64,000 bases of DNA from Spirochaetales bacterium (GCA_028722305.1 JAQYHB010000042.1:23326-87325); one strand, 5' to 3'. Shown: positions 1 to 8,256, counted from the stretch's first letter. Made by a program: numbers and translations. Notes: generated from the sequence alone by a model not told the origin.

Positions 1-47
1 TCGCGGCTATCCAGAATCTCACACGTAAAACCAAGATGTCTTGCCAT
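1..47 (-). CDS. Unidentified protein, N-terminal 15 residues only
   Basis: A leftward reading frame starts at an ATG at 47 (MARHLGFTCEILDSR) and runs off the window edge. It begins one base after the stop codon of the nagB-like gene, so it is very probably the next gene of the same leftward operon. Fifteen residues are too few to identify a family. From context it could supply a step missing from this operon, such as a sugar kinase or epimerase, but that is only a guess. Confidence 0.4.
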   Translation of the reverse strand, partial: MARHLGFTCEILDSR

Positions 48-48
48 G

Positions 49-789
49 TTATCTCACCGGAAACGCATTCGCGCTCGAATCATCATCGATGAAGAGGTAC
101 CACTCGGGGTGGGTCTTCAGGATTGTCGCCGGGACCAGATTGGTCACAGACTTTCCCAATGTCATTTGAATCGCATCGGCCTTCACCGCATGTGGCGCGG
201 CCGTGACGATCACCTTGCAGTTCATAATCTGGGATACGGTCATGCTGACAGCCTGTTTGGGCACGTCATCCACCGTCTTGAACCATCCCTCATGCACCTG
301 CTGCATGCGGCATTTCTGGTCCAGGTCGACCACGATATAGCTTGCTTTGGTCTGGAAATCCGCGGGGGGATCGTTGAAGGCGACATGCCCGTTCTCACCG
401 ATTCCGATGACCCCGACATCAATCGGCTTCTCGGTAATCCGCTTGGTCAGCTCGGCGATGTTCTTGAGCACATCGCCCTCTCCATTTACGAAAACCGCCT
501 CTTTCGGATGGACGACATCGACGAACCGCTCCTTCAGGTATTTGCGGAAACTGGCGCCATGCGTTTCGGAAAGGCCCACGTACTCGTCCAGATGGAACAT
601 GGTCACCTTGCCCCAGTCGACATCCAGCTTGACCAACGCCTTCAGCGTCTCAAACTGACTTGCGCCCGTGCTGAGCGCAATGCGGCAGTATCCTTGCCGG
701 GAGATGGCCTTGTTGATCTCGCAGGCAATCCGTCCGGCAGCCGCCGCTCCCAACTCCTCGGGAGTATGGAACACATTCACGGAAAACAT
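49..789 (-). CDS. nagB: Glucosamine-6-phosphate deaminase-like protein (NagB family)
   Basis: A 246-residue protein of the NagB/6-phosphogluconolactonase fold, predicted to turn an amino-sugar 6-phosphate into a ketose phosphate and ammonia in the cytoplasm. The start at 789 is preceded by GGAGGGAAACA. The substrate loop LSTGAS and the FHLDEYVG motif, carrying the conserved catalytic Asp, are present. The usual DGHIAFNEP block reads ENGHVAFNDP, so two positions that are acidic catalytic residues in E. coli NagB (D141 and E148) are Asn and Asp here. This points to a divergent subfamily and possibly another amino sugar. It is the fifth gene of the leftward dctPQM-lacI-nagB operon and lies opposite nagA across the shared control region. 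Confidence 0.8.
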   Translation of the reverse strand: MFSVNVFHTPEELGAAAAGRIACEINKAISRQGYCRIALSTGASQFETLKALVKLDVDWGKVTMFHLDEYVGLSETHGASFRKYLKERFVDVVHPKEAVFVNGEGDVLKNIAELTKRITEKPIDVGVIGIGENGHVAFNDPPADFQTKASYIVVDLDQKCRMQQVHEGWFKTVDDVPKQAVSMTVSQIMNCKVIVTAAPHAVKADAIQMTLGKSVTNLVPATILKTHPEWYLFIDDDSSANAFPVR

Positions 790-805
790 TTGTTTCCCTC
801 CTTGT

Positions 806-1900
806 TTACACCGATGACGAAACATAGATACCCGGCCCCATACGCCCGACGTAGAACGGAAGATTGCTTCTGAGCACAATCGAGACGGGAACCGAGAGCA
901 CTTTCGCTTTCGGCATTTCTTTCTTCAACAGGTATTCGAACAAGAGATGCATGCCCAAATATCCTCTCTGGAACGGATTCTTGTCGATGATGCCCGAAAC
1001 CAACCCCCGCTGCAGATTGGAGACATTTTCCGGGCAAAGCTCGGTGACCAGCACCTCGGTCTTCCGTTCAGGATGCCTGAGCGCCACTCGGGTGATCGCC
1101 TGACAGTTCTTCTCGCGGACCGAGTAGAAGGCGACAGTCTCCGGATGGGCAAGCAACGCCTGTTCCAGTTTCTGCTCCAGCAACGGCTCGTCGTACGGGT
1201 CGTCAACCACCAACGTAGTGAACGGCAGATGGTTTTCCTCGATGTAGGAGGAAAACCCCCGCACGTTCTCCTGGTGGGTCTTGCTGGTCGCATCCCCCAT
1301 GGCGATGATGATCAGTCCGGGATCGCATACCTTGCACAGGTACTCCGCCCCCAAACGCCCAATCAGGTCGCTTCGCGGGGAAATGCAGCAAAGACTGTCC
1401 AACTGGGGGATCCGTTCATCCAACAGGACGACGGGAATCCCTTTCGCGATCAGCTTCCCCATCCGGTACACCAATTCGGATCCGGTATTGGCAGGAAGCA
1501 CGACGATGCCGTCATAGGGACGGGTGTCGGCGTAGAGCTTGTCCAGCACCTCGCACTCGGCGATGGCGGCGCCATGCCCGTAGGGGACCACCAGGTCGTC
1601 GCAGCTACAGTTCAGGCCAGCAAACTCGTCGAACGCCGTGTGCACTCCCTCCAGCATGCTGGCGTGGTATTCTCCCGTGGAGCGCGCGGCCTCCCCAATA
1701 TACGCCACCCTGATAGGATTGCGTTTCAGAGCGGAAGCTGCGAAGTTCACCTCGTAGCCCATGGCCTTGACAGCCTCGAGAATTTTCGTCCGTGTCTCCT
1801 CGCTCAGGCCCTCCTTGTTATGGATGGCCCGATGGATGGAGATCTGGGAATACCCAGTCGCTTGCGCAATGTCTTTCAGGGTGATGTTGTTGGATGTCAT
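806..1900 (-). CDS. LacI-family transcriptional regulator
   Basis: A 364-residue LacI/GalR-type repressor. The N-terminus (ITLKDIAQATGYSQISIHRA, then TRTKILEAVKAMGY) is the classic LacI helix-turn-helix and hinge helix. The remainder is a periplasmic-binding-protein-like effector domain. The start at 1900 lies 5 bases after the dctM stop, so it is translationally coupled to the transporter; a longer frame exists but would overlap dctM. The likely operator is the near-perfect palindrome at 4852-4871 between dctP and nagA. The effector is probably an amino-sugar phosphate or the imported sugar, inferred from the neighbours. Confidence 0.9.
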   Translation of the reverse strand: MTSNNITLKDIAQATGYSQISIHRAIHNKEGLSEETRTKILEAVKAMGYEVNFAASALKRNPIRVAYIGEAARSTGEYHASMLEGVHTAFDEFAGLNCSCDDLVVPYGHGAAIAECEVLDKLYADTRPYDGIVVLPANTGSELVYRMGKLIAKGIPVVLLDERIPQLDSLCCISPRSDLIGRLGAEYLCKVCDPGLIIIAMGDATSKTHQENVRGFSSYIEENHLPFTTLVVDDPYDEPLLEQKLEQALLAHPETVAFYSVREKNCQAITRVALRHPERKTEVLVTELCPENVSNLQRGLVSGIIDKNPFQRGYLGMHLLFEYLLKKEMPKAKVLSVPVSIVLRSNLPFYVGRMGPGIYVSSSV

Positions 1901-1905
1901 AGCAA

Positions 1906-3210
1906 CTACGCAATATACCCCAACGCGCGCGGAAGACAAAGGGTCAGAGCCGGGCATAGGATGATGATTGCCAACACCGCCATGTAGGTGAAATAGAACG
2001 GCAGGAAGCCTTTGATCGATTTCTCAATCGGAACTCCAGCAATCGAGCATCCGGCCCACAGCGAGGTGCCTACCGGCGGGGTCAGCAGACCGAGACCGAG
2101 GGTCAGGACCATGATTAGGCCGAAATGATACGGGTTGTAGCCGAATTTCATAGCCACCGGATAGAGAATCGGCGTCAAAAGAATCAGAAGGATTCCCATA
2201 TCCATGAAGCAACCAAGGACAATCATCATGAGGATCATCAACAGCATGGCCACCGCGGGATTGCTGGAGACCGCCATCAGGCTGTTGGCCACACGGGTAG
2301 GCACCTTCAGGAACGCGAGCACATAGCTGAAGGCACTGCTGGTGGCGATGATCGCCATGATCGTCCCGAGTGTTTTCAAGGACTGACGCAGGCATTTCAT
2401 GAACTTCCTGAAGTCCATCGTATGATAGATGCAGGTTGTCACGAACAATGCGTAGACGGCAGCGATGGCTCCCGCCTCGGTCGCGGTGAAGATGCCGGCG
2501 AGGATGCCGACGGCGACAATCAGGATGGTGACCAGACCCAGCAACGCCTCACGGATGATCACGATGTTTTCCCTCCAGGGATGCCTCTCGCTGATCGGGT
2601 ACTTCTTCTTCACGGCGATGATGAAGGAGCAGGCGGACAACGCCATCGTCAGAATGAACCCAGGCAGGTATCCGCACATGAACATCGTGCTGATCGAAAG
2701 TCCGCTTCCAGCGGCGACGATATAGAAAATCATGTTCTGGCTCGGAGGAATGATGATGCCCTCGACACTGCTGGTGCAGGTAACGGCGATGGTGTAATCG
2801 GCGTCATATCCTTCCTTGATCATGGCGGGAATCAGGAACGAACCGATTGAGGAGACATCCGCGATCGAGCTACCGGAGATTCCGCCAAAGAACATGGAAA
2901 CCAAGCAGTTCACGATGGCGGTACCGCCCCGCATACGCCCGATCAGGACATTGCAGAACTTGGTAAGCCGGTCGCTGATGCCACCATCGGTCATGATCTG
3001 CGCCATGATGATGAAGAACGGCACGCACATGAAGGTAAAGCTGGTGATGCCGGTCGACATCTTCTGGAACAGATTGAAAAACGGAATGCCTAGATAGGCG
3101 GCCGTGAACAACGCGGAGACCCCAAGGCAGAAGGAGATGGGGAATCGGCAAATCATCAGCACGACCAACGACGCGAACAAAAGCAACGTGCCCATTGCCA
3201 TCTGGCTCAT
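1906..3210 (-). CDS. dctM: TRAP transporter large permease subunit (DctM family)
   Basis: A 434-residue, very hydrophobic protein of DctM length with about twelve membrane segments. Family-typical stretches are visible: GISGSSIADVSSIGS, the GCFMDMGILLILLTPILYP block and the GLLTPPVG motif near the C-terminus. It forms the sodium-coupled translocation channel of a tripartite (TRAP) importer with the DctQ and DctP proteins encoded just upstream. The ATG at 3210 has a GGAGG six bases upstream and overlaps the dctQ stop by four bases, indicating tight coupling. Confidence 0.92.
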   Translation of the reverse strand: MSQMAMGTLLLFASLVVLMICRFPISFCLGVSALFTAAYLGIPFFNLFQKMSTGITSFTFMCVPFFIIMAQIMTDGGISDRLTKFCNVLIGRMRGGTAIVNCLVSMFFGGISGSSIADVSSIGSFLIPAMIKEGYDADYTIAVTCTSSVEGIIIPPSQNMIFYIVAAGSGLSISTMFMCGYLPGFILTMALSACSFIIAVKKKYPISERHPWRENIVIIREALLGLVTILIVAVGILAGIFTATEAGAIAAVYALFVTTCIYHTMDFRKFMKCLRQSLKTLGTIMAIIATSSAFSYVLAFLKVPTRVANSLMAVSSNPAVAMLLMILMMIVLGCFMDMGILLILLTPILYPVAMKFGYNPYHFGLIMVLTLGLGLLTPPVGTSLWAGCSIAGVPIEKSIKGFLPFYFTYMAVLAIIILCPALTLCLPRALGYIA

Positions 3211-3770
3211 ACACTGCCTCCTCTTTCCTTGTTCAGCTCCTCGGCAGTCTTCGGCTCGTCGGAACGGACATACTCACTAGTCGGCTTGAGGATGGTGTCC
3301 ACGAAGTTGAAGCCGGCATACACGACCATCAGCACACCGCCAAGGATGAGCGGGGCGAACAACCACCCCTGGGAAAAGCCCGTGGCGGGCTGGCGCTTGG
3401 GGATGGCGAGCCGGGTGATCATGGTTCCATATTTGACCATCTCGGCACTGAACCAGACCAGGATTCCGTGACGGCCCAGGTCGAGCAGTTTCTTTCCTTT
3501 CGGGGGAATCTTTCCATACAGGAAATACAACGCCGCGTGAGAGTCGGTATAGATATCAAGAGGAATGCACAGATATCCGAACCAGACCAGCAACATCAGC
3601 GTGGCCTCCTCAGACCAGCTAAAGGGATGTCCGAGAGTGCGGAGCACCACCTGGACAAAGGTGATGGCGACCTCGAGTATCAAGTCGTAACAGCATAGAG
3701 TACGCTCGAATTCCGTGGCCTTATCCAGGAAGGAGCGCAATCCCGCCAATCGTTGTGTTTTCATCTTCAT
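3207..3770 (-). CDS. dctQ: TRAP transporter small permease subunit (DctQ family)
   Basis: A 187-residue membrane protein with four predicted membrane segments and the DctQ pattern (VAITFVQVVLRTLGHPFSWSEEA followed by WFGYLCIPLDIY). It pairs with DctM to form the membrane part of the TRAP importer. The N-terminus has a charged cytoplasmic segment. The ribosome-binding site before 3770 is weak, and the Met two codons further in is an alternative start. It lies 61 bases downstream of dctP and overlaps dctM by four bases. Confidence 0.9.
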   Translation of the reverse strand: MKMKTQRLAGLRSFLDKATEFERTLCCYDLILEVAITFVQVVLRTLGHPFSWSEEATLMLLVWFGYLCIPLDIYTDSHAALYFLYGKIPPKGKKLLDLGRHGILVWFSAEMVKYGTMITRLAIPKRQPATGFSQGWLFAPLILGGVLMVVYAGFNFVDTILKPTSEYVRSDEPKTAEELNKERGGSV

Positions 3771-3831
3771 TATCAGGGGTTAGGAAATGAAGACTGCCCT
3801 GCCGAGGCAGGACAGTCCCGAAAGAGCAGTC

Positions 3832-4833
3832 TTAGTTGACAGCCTTGATTTTCTCGATGACGTCCTTGTACTGGGGATACATGTCGTAGATAGGTCCGAC
3901 AGCGTTCTGGAATTCCTTGGCGTCAACCGTGTAGATCTTGCTTCCTGCCTTTTCGACGGCCGCGCGGCTCTCGTTCTGGAAATCGTCCATTGCCTTTCTC
4001 TGCCATAGCGCGGCTTCCCTTGCAGCCTCGCGGATTGCCTGTTGCTGGCCGCTGGAAAGTTTGTCCCAAGAGGTCTTGCTCATCAGCAGCATGGCCGGAG
4101 GAGCCATATGGCCGTCGAGGGTATAGTTTTTCGCGACCTCATAGTGGCCGGAGGTGTAATAGGAAACGAAATCATTCTCCGCTGCGTCGATAACACCGGT
4201 CTGCAGTCCCTGATAGACCTCGCCGTATGCCATCGGAGTAGCGGCTCCACCGAGAAGCTCGACCATCTTGATGGCGACTTCCGACTGTTGGACACGGACT
4301 TTCATGCCCTTCAGGTCTGCGACACTTGTAATCGGCTTCTTGGTCGAATAGAAATTGCGGCTTCCCGCTTCCCAATACTCCAACCCAATCATGTTGTACT
4401 TCTCAATCTGTTTGACGACTCCCTGTCCGATCTCGCCATCCAGAACCTTGTACTTCTGCTCCGTGCTGGTGAAGATGTACGGAAGCGTGAAGACGCCAAC
4501 CTCGTCAGCCGTCGAGGCCAGGGCCGAGGTATTGATGCGCGCGAAGTCAAGCGTTCCTGCCTGCACCTGGTCGATGGTTTCGTTTTCGGTACCAAGCTGA
4601 GCGTCAAGATACACATCAATCTCCACGCTTCCATTGGTCTTTTCCTTCACCAAGTCGGCGAACTTCTGCATCCCTTGGGAAACCGGGTTGTTCGCGGGCT
4701 GGTTTTCGGCCAGTCTCAGCTTGATGGTCTTGCCGCTTGCGGAAGAACGGCCGGACTCGCTGGAGCCCTGAGCGAATGCGACACTTGCCGCGATAACAGA
4801 CAGCAACGCCACTGCAAATACTCTCTTTTTCAT
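3832..4833 (-). CDS. dctP: TRAP transporter substrate-binding protein (DctP family)
   Basis: A 333-residue periplasmic binding protein. A signal peptide of about 21 residues ends at VAFAQGSSES. The DctP signature is clear: KVRVQQSEVAIKM (Arg about 180) and the block GEVYQGLQTGVIDAAEN. In characterised DctP and SiaP proteins the Arg of this motif grips the carboxylate of the ligand, so the cargo is probably an acid. With nagA and nagB beside it, a carboxylated amino sugar is a reasonable inference. The start has a TAGGAGG site. It is the first gene of the leftward operon and is driven by the promoter at 4878-4905. Confidence 0.9.
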   Translation of the reverse strand: MKKRVFAVALLSVIAASVAFAQGSSESGRSSASGKTIKLRLAENQPANNPVSQGMQKFADLVKEKTNGSVEIDVYLDAQLGTENETIDQVQAGTLDFARINTSALASTADEVGVFTLPYIFTSTEQKYKVLDGEIGQGVVKQIEKYNMIGLEYWEAGSRNFYSTKKPITSVADLKGMKVRVQQSEVAIKMVELLGGAATPMAYGEVYQGLQTGVIDAAENDFVSYYTSGHYEVAKNYTLDGHMAPPAMLLMSKTSWDKLSSGQQQAIREAAREAALWQRKAMDDFQNESRAAVEKAGSKIYTVDAKEFQNAVGPIYDMYPQYKDVIEKIKAVN

Positions 4834-4851
4834 CGGTGAATCCTCCTACGA

Positions 4852-4871
4852 AAACGCTAACGTTAACGTTT
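4852..4871. promoter_or_regulatory. LacI-type operator between dctP and nagA
   Basis: A 20-base palindrome whose halves are aaacgctaac and gttaacgttt; nine of ten positions match when the right half is inverted, and the centre is CG, as in LacI/GalR operators. It overlaps the -35 box of the rightward nagA promoter and sits at the expected start of transcription of the leftward dctP promoter, so one bound dimer could block both. The operon's own LacI protein (806-1900) is the natural candidate. Confidence 0.85.
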
Positions 4872-4897
4872 GACTTAATTATAACTGGGATTATACT
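4870..4897 (+). promoter_or_regulatory. Sigma-70-type promoter for nagA
   Basis: The -35 box TTGACT (4870-4875) and -10 box TATACT (4892-4897) are separated by 16 bases, about 70 bases upstream of the nagA start. The -35 box overlaps the right arm of the LacI-type operator. Confidence 0.75.
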
Positions 4898-4905
4898 GTT
4901 GTCAA
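4878..4905 (-). promoter_or_regulatory. Sigma-70-type promoter for the dctPQM-lacI-nagB operon
   Basis: On the leftward strand a TTGACA (4905-4900) and a TATAAT (4883-4878), both perfect consensus boxes, are spaced by 16 bases. Transcription would begin near 4871, inside the operator palindrome. The two divergent promoters are physically interleaved. Confidence 0.8.
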
Positions 4906-4968
4906 CGAGAAATCTTGACAGCCGGGTACTTGGACCCAAGGACAGGTTCCCGCAAGAAGGAGTGCTAT

Positions 4969-6132
4969 ATGCTGTTTACCAACGCCAGACTCGTACTGGA
5001 AAACCATACCGTCAACGCGTCGCTCAGGACGGAAGGCCCGCAAATCAAGGCCTATGGAGAACATCTTTCCGCGCTTCCCGGGGAGGAAGTGGTCGATTGC
5101 ACGGGGTTGTACCTGGCCCCAGGCTTCATCGATATCCATTCCCATGGTGGCGGCGGCCATGACATCATGGACGGAGAGGCCGAGGACATCGTGCTGGCAG
5201 CCAAAGCGCACCTGAAGCACGGCACCACGACCTACTACCCCACGACCATGACCAACACGGACGAGGCGACCCTCCATACTTTCGAATGCTTCCGAGAAGC
5301 CAAGAAATATGGAGACGCGATTCCCCATCTCGAAGGCATCCATATGGAAGGGCCCTACTTCAGTCCTGCCCAAGCTGGCGCCCAGGATCCCTCGTTCATC
5401 AAGACCCCGAGGCCAGACCATTACCGCATGTTCCTCGAAAAGGGTGGCGACGTGATCAAGCGGTTTTCTTTCGCTCCCGAACTGCCCGGCGCCATCGAGA
5501 TGGCTGACGCGCTTCGGGACACCGGCATCGTCCTGGCCGCCGGCCATACCAACGCAACCTACCAGGAAATCAGCCGCGCGTTCGACCACGGCGTGACCCA
5601 TCTGACTCACTTCTACTCCGGCATGTCCACCATCCATCGCGAAGGCGGATTCCGCATCCTAGGTGCGGTCGAGGCGGGATACCTGATTGACGGGCTTACC
5701 ATCGAGCTGATTGCCGACGGCATGCATCTGCCTCCAGAGCTCCTCAAGATGATCCTGAAGCTGAAAGCCCACGACCATATCTCGCTCTGCACGGACAGCA
5801 TGCGCGGGGCCGACATGCCTGAAGGCCCGACAATCCTCGGACCGAAAGTCGGGGGCGTGAAATGCTTTGTCGAGGGAGGCATCGCCAAGATGCCGGACCA
5901 TCAGGCCTTCGCAGGCAGTGTGGCGACGACCGACAGGCTGGTCAGGGTCATGCACCAGAAGGCAGGACTACCGATTGCCGATGCGGTGGCAATGATGACC
6001 ATCAACCCCGCCAGGGTGATGCACATCGACGGGAAGACAGGCTCGATCGCAGTAGGAAAGCAAGCCGACCTGGTGCTGTTCGATGAGAACATCCAAGTAA
6101 ACGAGGTTTACGTGTCCGGCAAACGCGTCTAA
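4969..6132 (+). CDS. nagA: N-acetylglucosamine-6-phosphate deacetylase
   Basis: A 387-residue amidohydrolase that removes the acetyl group from an N-acetylated amino-sugar 6-phosphate, the step before NagB. The metal-site motifs are in order: APGFIDIHSHG (HxH), HMEGPY, AAGHTNATY, THFYSGMS and CTDSM with the catalytic Asp. The ATG at 4969 is preceded by AGAAGGAG; a longer frame starting at 4915 would overlap the promoter region. The THFYSGMSTIHREGG segment differs from the common THLFNAM form, so a variant substrate is possible. Transcribed divergently from the TRAP operon under the same operator. Confidence 0.9.
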   Translation: MLFTNARLVLENHTVNASLRTEGPQIKAYGEHLSALPGEEVVDCTGLYLAPGFIDIHSHGGGGHDIMDGEAEDIVLAAKAHLKHGTTTYYPTTMTNTDEATLHTFECFREAKKYGDAIPHLEGIHMEGPYFSPAQAGAQDPSFIKTPRPDHYRMFLEKGGDVIKRFSFAPELPGAIEMADALRDTGIVLAAGHTNATYQEISRAFDHGVTHLTHFYSGMSTIHREGGFRILGAVEAGYLIDGLTIELIADGMHLPPELLKMILKLKAHDHISLCTDSMRGADMPEGPTILGPKVGGVKCFVEGGIAKMPDHQAFAGSVATTDRLVRVMHQKAGLPIADAVAMMTINPARVMHIDGKTGSIAVGKQADLVLFDENIQVNEVYVSGKRV

Positions 6133-6192
6133 GAAATCTTTCGCGACCCCCTTGCAATTATTCTACGGAAAAGGTATCGTTTCTTCTGCAAC

Positions 6193-6266
6193 GGGGGCTT
6201 AGCTCAGTTGGCTAGAGCGTCTGCATGGCATGCAGAAGGTCGTCAGTTCAATTCTGATAGCCTCCA
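6193..6266 (+). tRNA. tRNA-Ala, anticodon GGC
   Basis: A 74-base cloverleaf. The acceptor arms are gggggct and agcctcc, the D-arm begins agctcag, and the anticodon stem tctgc/gcaga encloses the loop atggcat with anticodon GGC. The T-arm contains gttcaat. The discriminator base is A and CCA is not encoded. A terminator follows nine bases later. Confidence 0.95.
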
Positions 6267-6274
6267 ACAACAAG

Positions 6275-6306
6275 GCAACTTGCCACAATGTGGCAGGTTG
6301 CTTTTT
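6275..6306 (+). terminator. Rho-independent terminator of tRNA-Ala
   Basis: A stem of about 12 pairs (gcaac-t-tgccac against gtggca-g-gttgc) with a three-base loop is followed directly by ttttt. It lies immediately downstream of the tRNA. Confidence 0.9.
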
Positions 6307-6341
6307 GTATGCCTACTGGCTCATGGGGAACGGCACAAAGA

Positions 6342-6377
6342 GGCGGGAAACCGCCGCACACAAAGCGATTTCCCGCC
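6342..6377 (-). terminator. Hairpin downstream of the ammonium transporter gene
   Basis: A perfect 9-pair stem (ggcgggaaa/tttcccgcc) with a GC-rich loop lies just after the leftward amt stop codon. A smaller hairpin (agaacc/ggttct, 6381-6395) sits between it and the stop. The U-tract on the leftward strand is poor (CTCTTTG), so termination is plausible but not certain. Confidence 0.5.
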
Positions 6378-6396
6378 AGAAGAACCAATGGTTCTG

Positions 6397-8136
6397 TTAT
6401 TCAACGTCCTGTAGGGCCGCGTAGTCCTCTTCCCCGGTGCGGACCTTGACGACTTTGGCTACCCGGGTGACAAAGATTTTTCCATCACCGATATGTCCGG
6501 TGTACAGGGTTTTCTTCACTGTCTCGACCAGACGGTCGACAGGAATCTTGGCAATCACTACCTCGACCTTCACCTTTGGCAGCAGGGTCGAGTCGACGAT
6601 CGTGCCGCGGTACCGTTCGGTGGAACCCTTCTGGATTCCGCAACCGGAAACCTGCGTCATGGTCATGCCGGTCACGCCTTCGTCGTTGAGTGCCTTCTTC
6701 AGGGCATCGAACGAGGAAAGGCGGCAGATGATGGTGACCTTGTACATACCGGTATCCCAATCTGCCGGAATCGTGGTTTTGACAGCGGCCTGTTTCTGGG
6801 CCGGAGTGGCCTTCTCGTAGTCGCTCTCGCCAAGGTCGGTGTTCTCGTTGACGTCCAGCATGTTGGCTGAGACGTCGCTGATGGCGAACCCGGAATAGGC
6901 GGATGCCAGTCCATGCTCGTGGATGTCCAGGCCGTCAATCTCGACCTCGGCAGGAACACGCAGTCCGACAAATTTGTCGATGATGGAGAATACAATGAAC
7001 ATGGCGACGAGTACGTAGACAGCGATAGAGGAGAAACCGAGGAGCTGGACGAGAAACTGATGGAGACCACCACCGTAGAACAGCCCGACACCTACTCCAT
7101 CGGCACCATTGGAGAAAAGACCGACAGCCAAAGTTCCCCAGACACCGTTGGCCATGTGGACGGAGACGGCGCCGACAGGGTCGTCGATCTTGGCGACATT
7201 GTCGAAGAACTCGACGGAAAGAACCACCAGGCCTCCGGCGACGAGACCAATGAAAAAGGCCCCTACCGGACTTACGCAGTCACAACCGGCGGTGATGGCG
7301 ACCAAACCCGCGAGAGCTCCGTTCATCGTCATGGAGACATCGGGCTTTCCATATCGGATCCAGGTGAAGATCATCGTCGTCGTGGTCGCGACAGCGGCGG
7401 CGAGGTTGGTGTTCATGAAGGCGAGACTTGCGGTTTCCGCGGCTCTAGGCCCATCCATGGCCACGGTGGAACCCCCGTTGAAGCCAAACCAGCAGAACCA
7501 GAGGACGAAGACACCGAGCGCGCAGGCGGTCAGGTTGTGGCCGGGAATGGCGCGGGCCTTTCCGTCCTTGTCATATTTGCCGATACGGGGACCGAGCATC
7601 TTCGCACCGAGACAGGCAATCAAACCTCCGACCATATGGACACAGGCGGAACCGGCGAAGTCATGGAAGCCAAGTGAACTCAGCCAACCTCCTCCCCATA
7701 CCCAATGGCCCTCGATCGGATAAACAAGCAGACTGATAGCGGCAGAGTACAGGCAATAAGCCTTGAAGTTGGTCCGCTCCGCCATCGACCCGGAAACGAT
7801 GGTAGCGGCGGTCGCACAGAAGACGGTCTGGAAAATCACGTAGCACCACAGCGGAATGGTCTGCGGCACGACGCTGTTCTCCGCGGTATAGGCACCCTTG
7901 ATGAGAGGATCGAAGCCACCAATCAAGGCTCCCGTCCCGTGGAACATCAGGCCGAAACCCACCAGCCAGAAGCATGGGGTACCGATACAGAAGTCCATCA
8001 TGTTCTTCATCAGGATGTTTCCTGTGTTCTTCGCGCGGGTAAGGCCTGCCTCACACAGGGCGAAACCTGCCTGCATGAAGTAGACCAGCGTCGCGCTGAC
8101 CAATACCCAGATGACTGTCGAGACATTGATTTCCAT
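6397..8136 (-). CDS. amt: Ammonium transporter fused to a PII signalling domain
   Basis: A 579-residue protein. Residues 1 to about 430 are a complete Amt channel with eleven membrane segments and both pore histidine contexts (VHMVGGLIACLGAK and VHMANGVWGTLAVG). After a linker, the last 115 or so residues form a PII (GlnB/GlnK-like) domain: YKVTIICRLSSFDALKKAL at its start, a T-loop region around GCGIQKGSTERYRG, then KIPVDRLVETVKKTLYTGHIGDGKIFV. PII normally binds Amt as a separate trimer and closes it when nitrogen is ample; here the regulator is covalently attached. The start at 8136 has AGGGGGGAA upstream. No separate glnK is seen nearby. The long leader contains two hairpins. Confidence 0.93.
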   Translation of the reverse strand: MEINVSTVIWVLVSATLVYFMQAGFALCEAGLTRAKNTGNILMKNMMDFCIGTPCFWLVGFGLMFHGTGALIGGFDPLIKGAYTAENSVVPQTIPLWCYVIFQTVFCATAATIVSGSMAERTNFKAYCLYSAAISLLVYPIEGHWVWGGGWLSSLGFHDFAGSACVHMVGGLIACLGAKMLGPRIGKYDKDGKARAIPGHNLTACALGVFVLWFCWFGFNGGSTVAMDGPRAAETASLAFMNTNLAAAVATTTTMIFTWIRYGKPDVSMTMNGALAGLVAITAGCDCVSPVGAFFIGLVAGGLVVLSVEFFDNVAKIDDPVGAVSVHMANGVWGTLAVGLFSNGADGVGVGLFYGGGLHQFLVQLLGFSSIAVYVLVAMFIVFSIIDKFVGLRVPAEVEIDGLDIHEHGLASAYSGFAISDVSANMLDVNENTDLGESDYEKATPAQKQAAVKTTIPADWDTGMYKVTIICRLSSFDALKKALNDEGVTGMTMTQVSGCGIQKGSTERYRGTIVDSTLLPKVKVEVVIAKIPVDRLVETVKKTLYTGHIGDGKIFVTRVAKVVKVRTGEEDYAALQDVE

Positions 8137-8160
8137 CGCATTCCCCCCTAGAAGAATGGA

Positions 8161-8192
8161 AAGGCGCCAGCGGATTCCACCGTCGGCGCCTT
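8161..8192 (-). promoter_or_regulatory. Leader hairpin upstream of amt
   Basis: The inverted repeat aaggcgcc/ggcgcctt with a 16-base loop lies between the leader terminator and the amt ribosome-binding site. On the leftward transcript it would form a GC-rich stem 24 bases before the start codon. Confidence 0.5.
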
Positions 8193-8208
8193 TGCCACGA
8201 GCAAATAC

Positions 8209-8241
8209 AAAAAAAGACATCAAGGTTTTTGCCTTGACGTC
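8209..8241 (-). terminator. Terminator-like hairpin in the amt leader
   Basis: On the leftward strand a 10-pair stem (gacgtcaagg/ccttgatgtc) with a six-base loop is followed by seven T residues, a textbook intrinsic terminator. It lies 73 bases upstream of the amt start. The only upstream sequence it could terminate is non-coding or decayed, so it may instead act as an attenuator of amt. Confidence 0.7.
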
Positions 8242-8256
8242 CTTGTCTTTGCGGAT

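Noticed and set aside
4700..4969. glmS-type or other riboswitch before nagA or dctP
   Set aside because: No conserved aptamer pairing was seen; the operator and two promoters fill the space.
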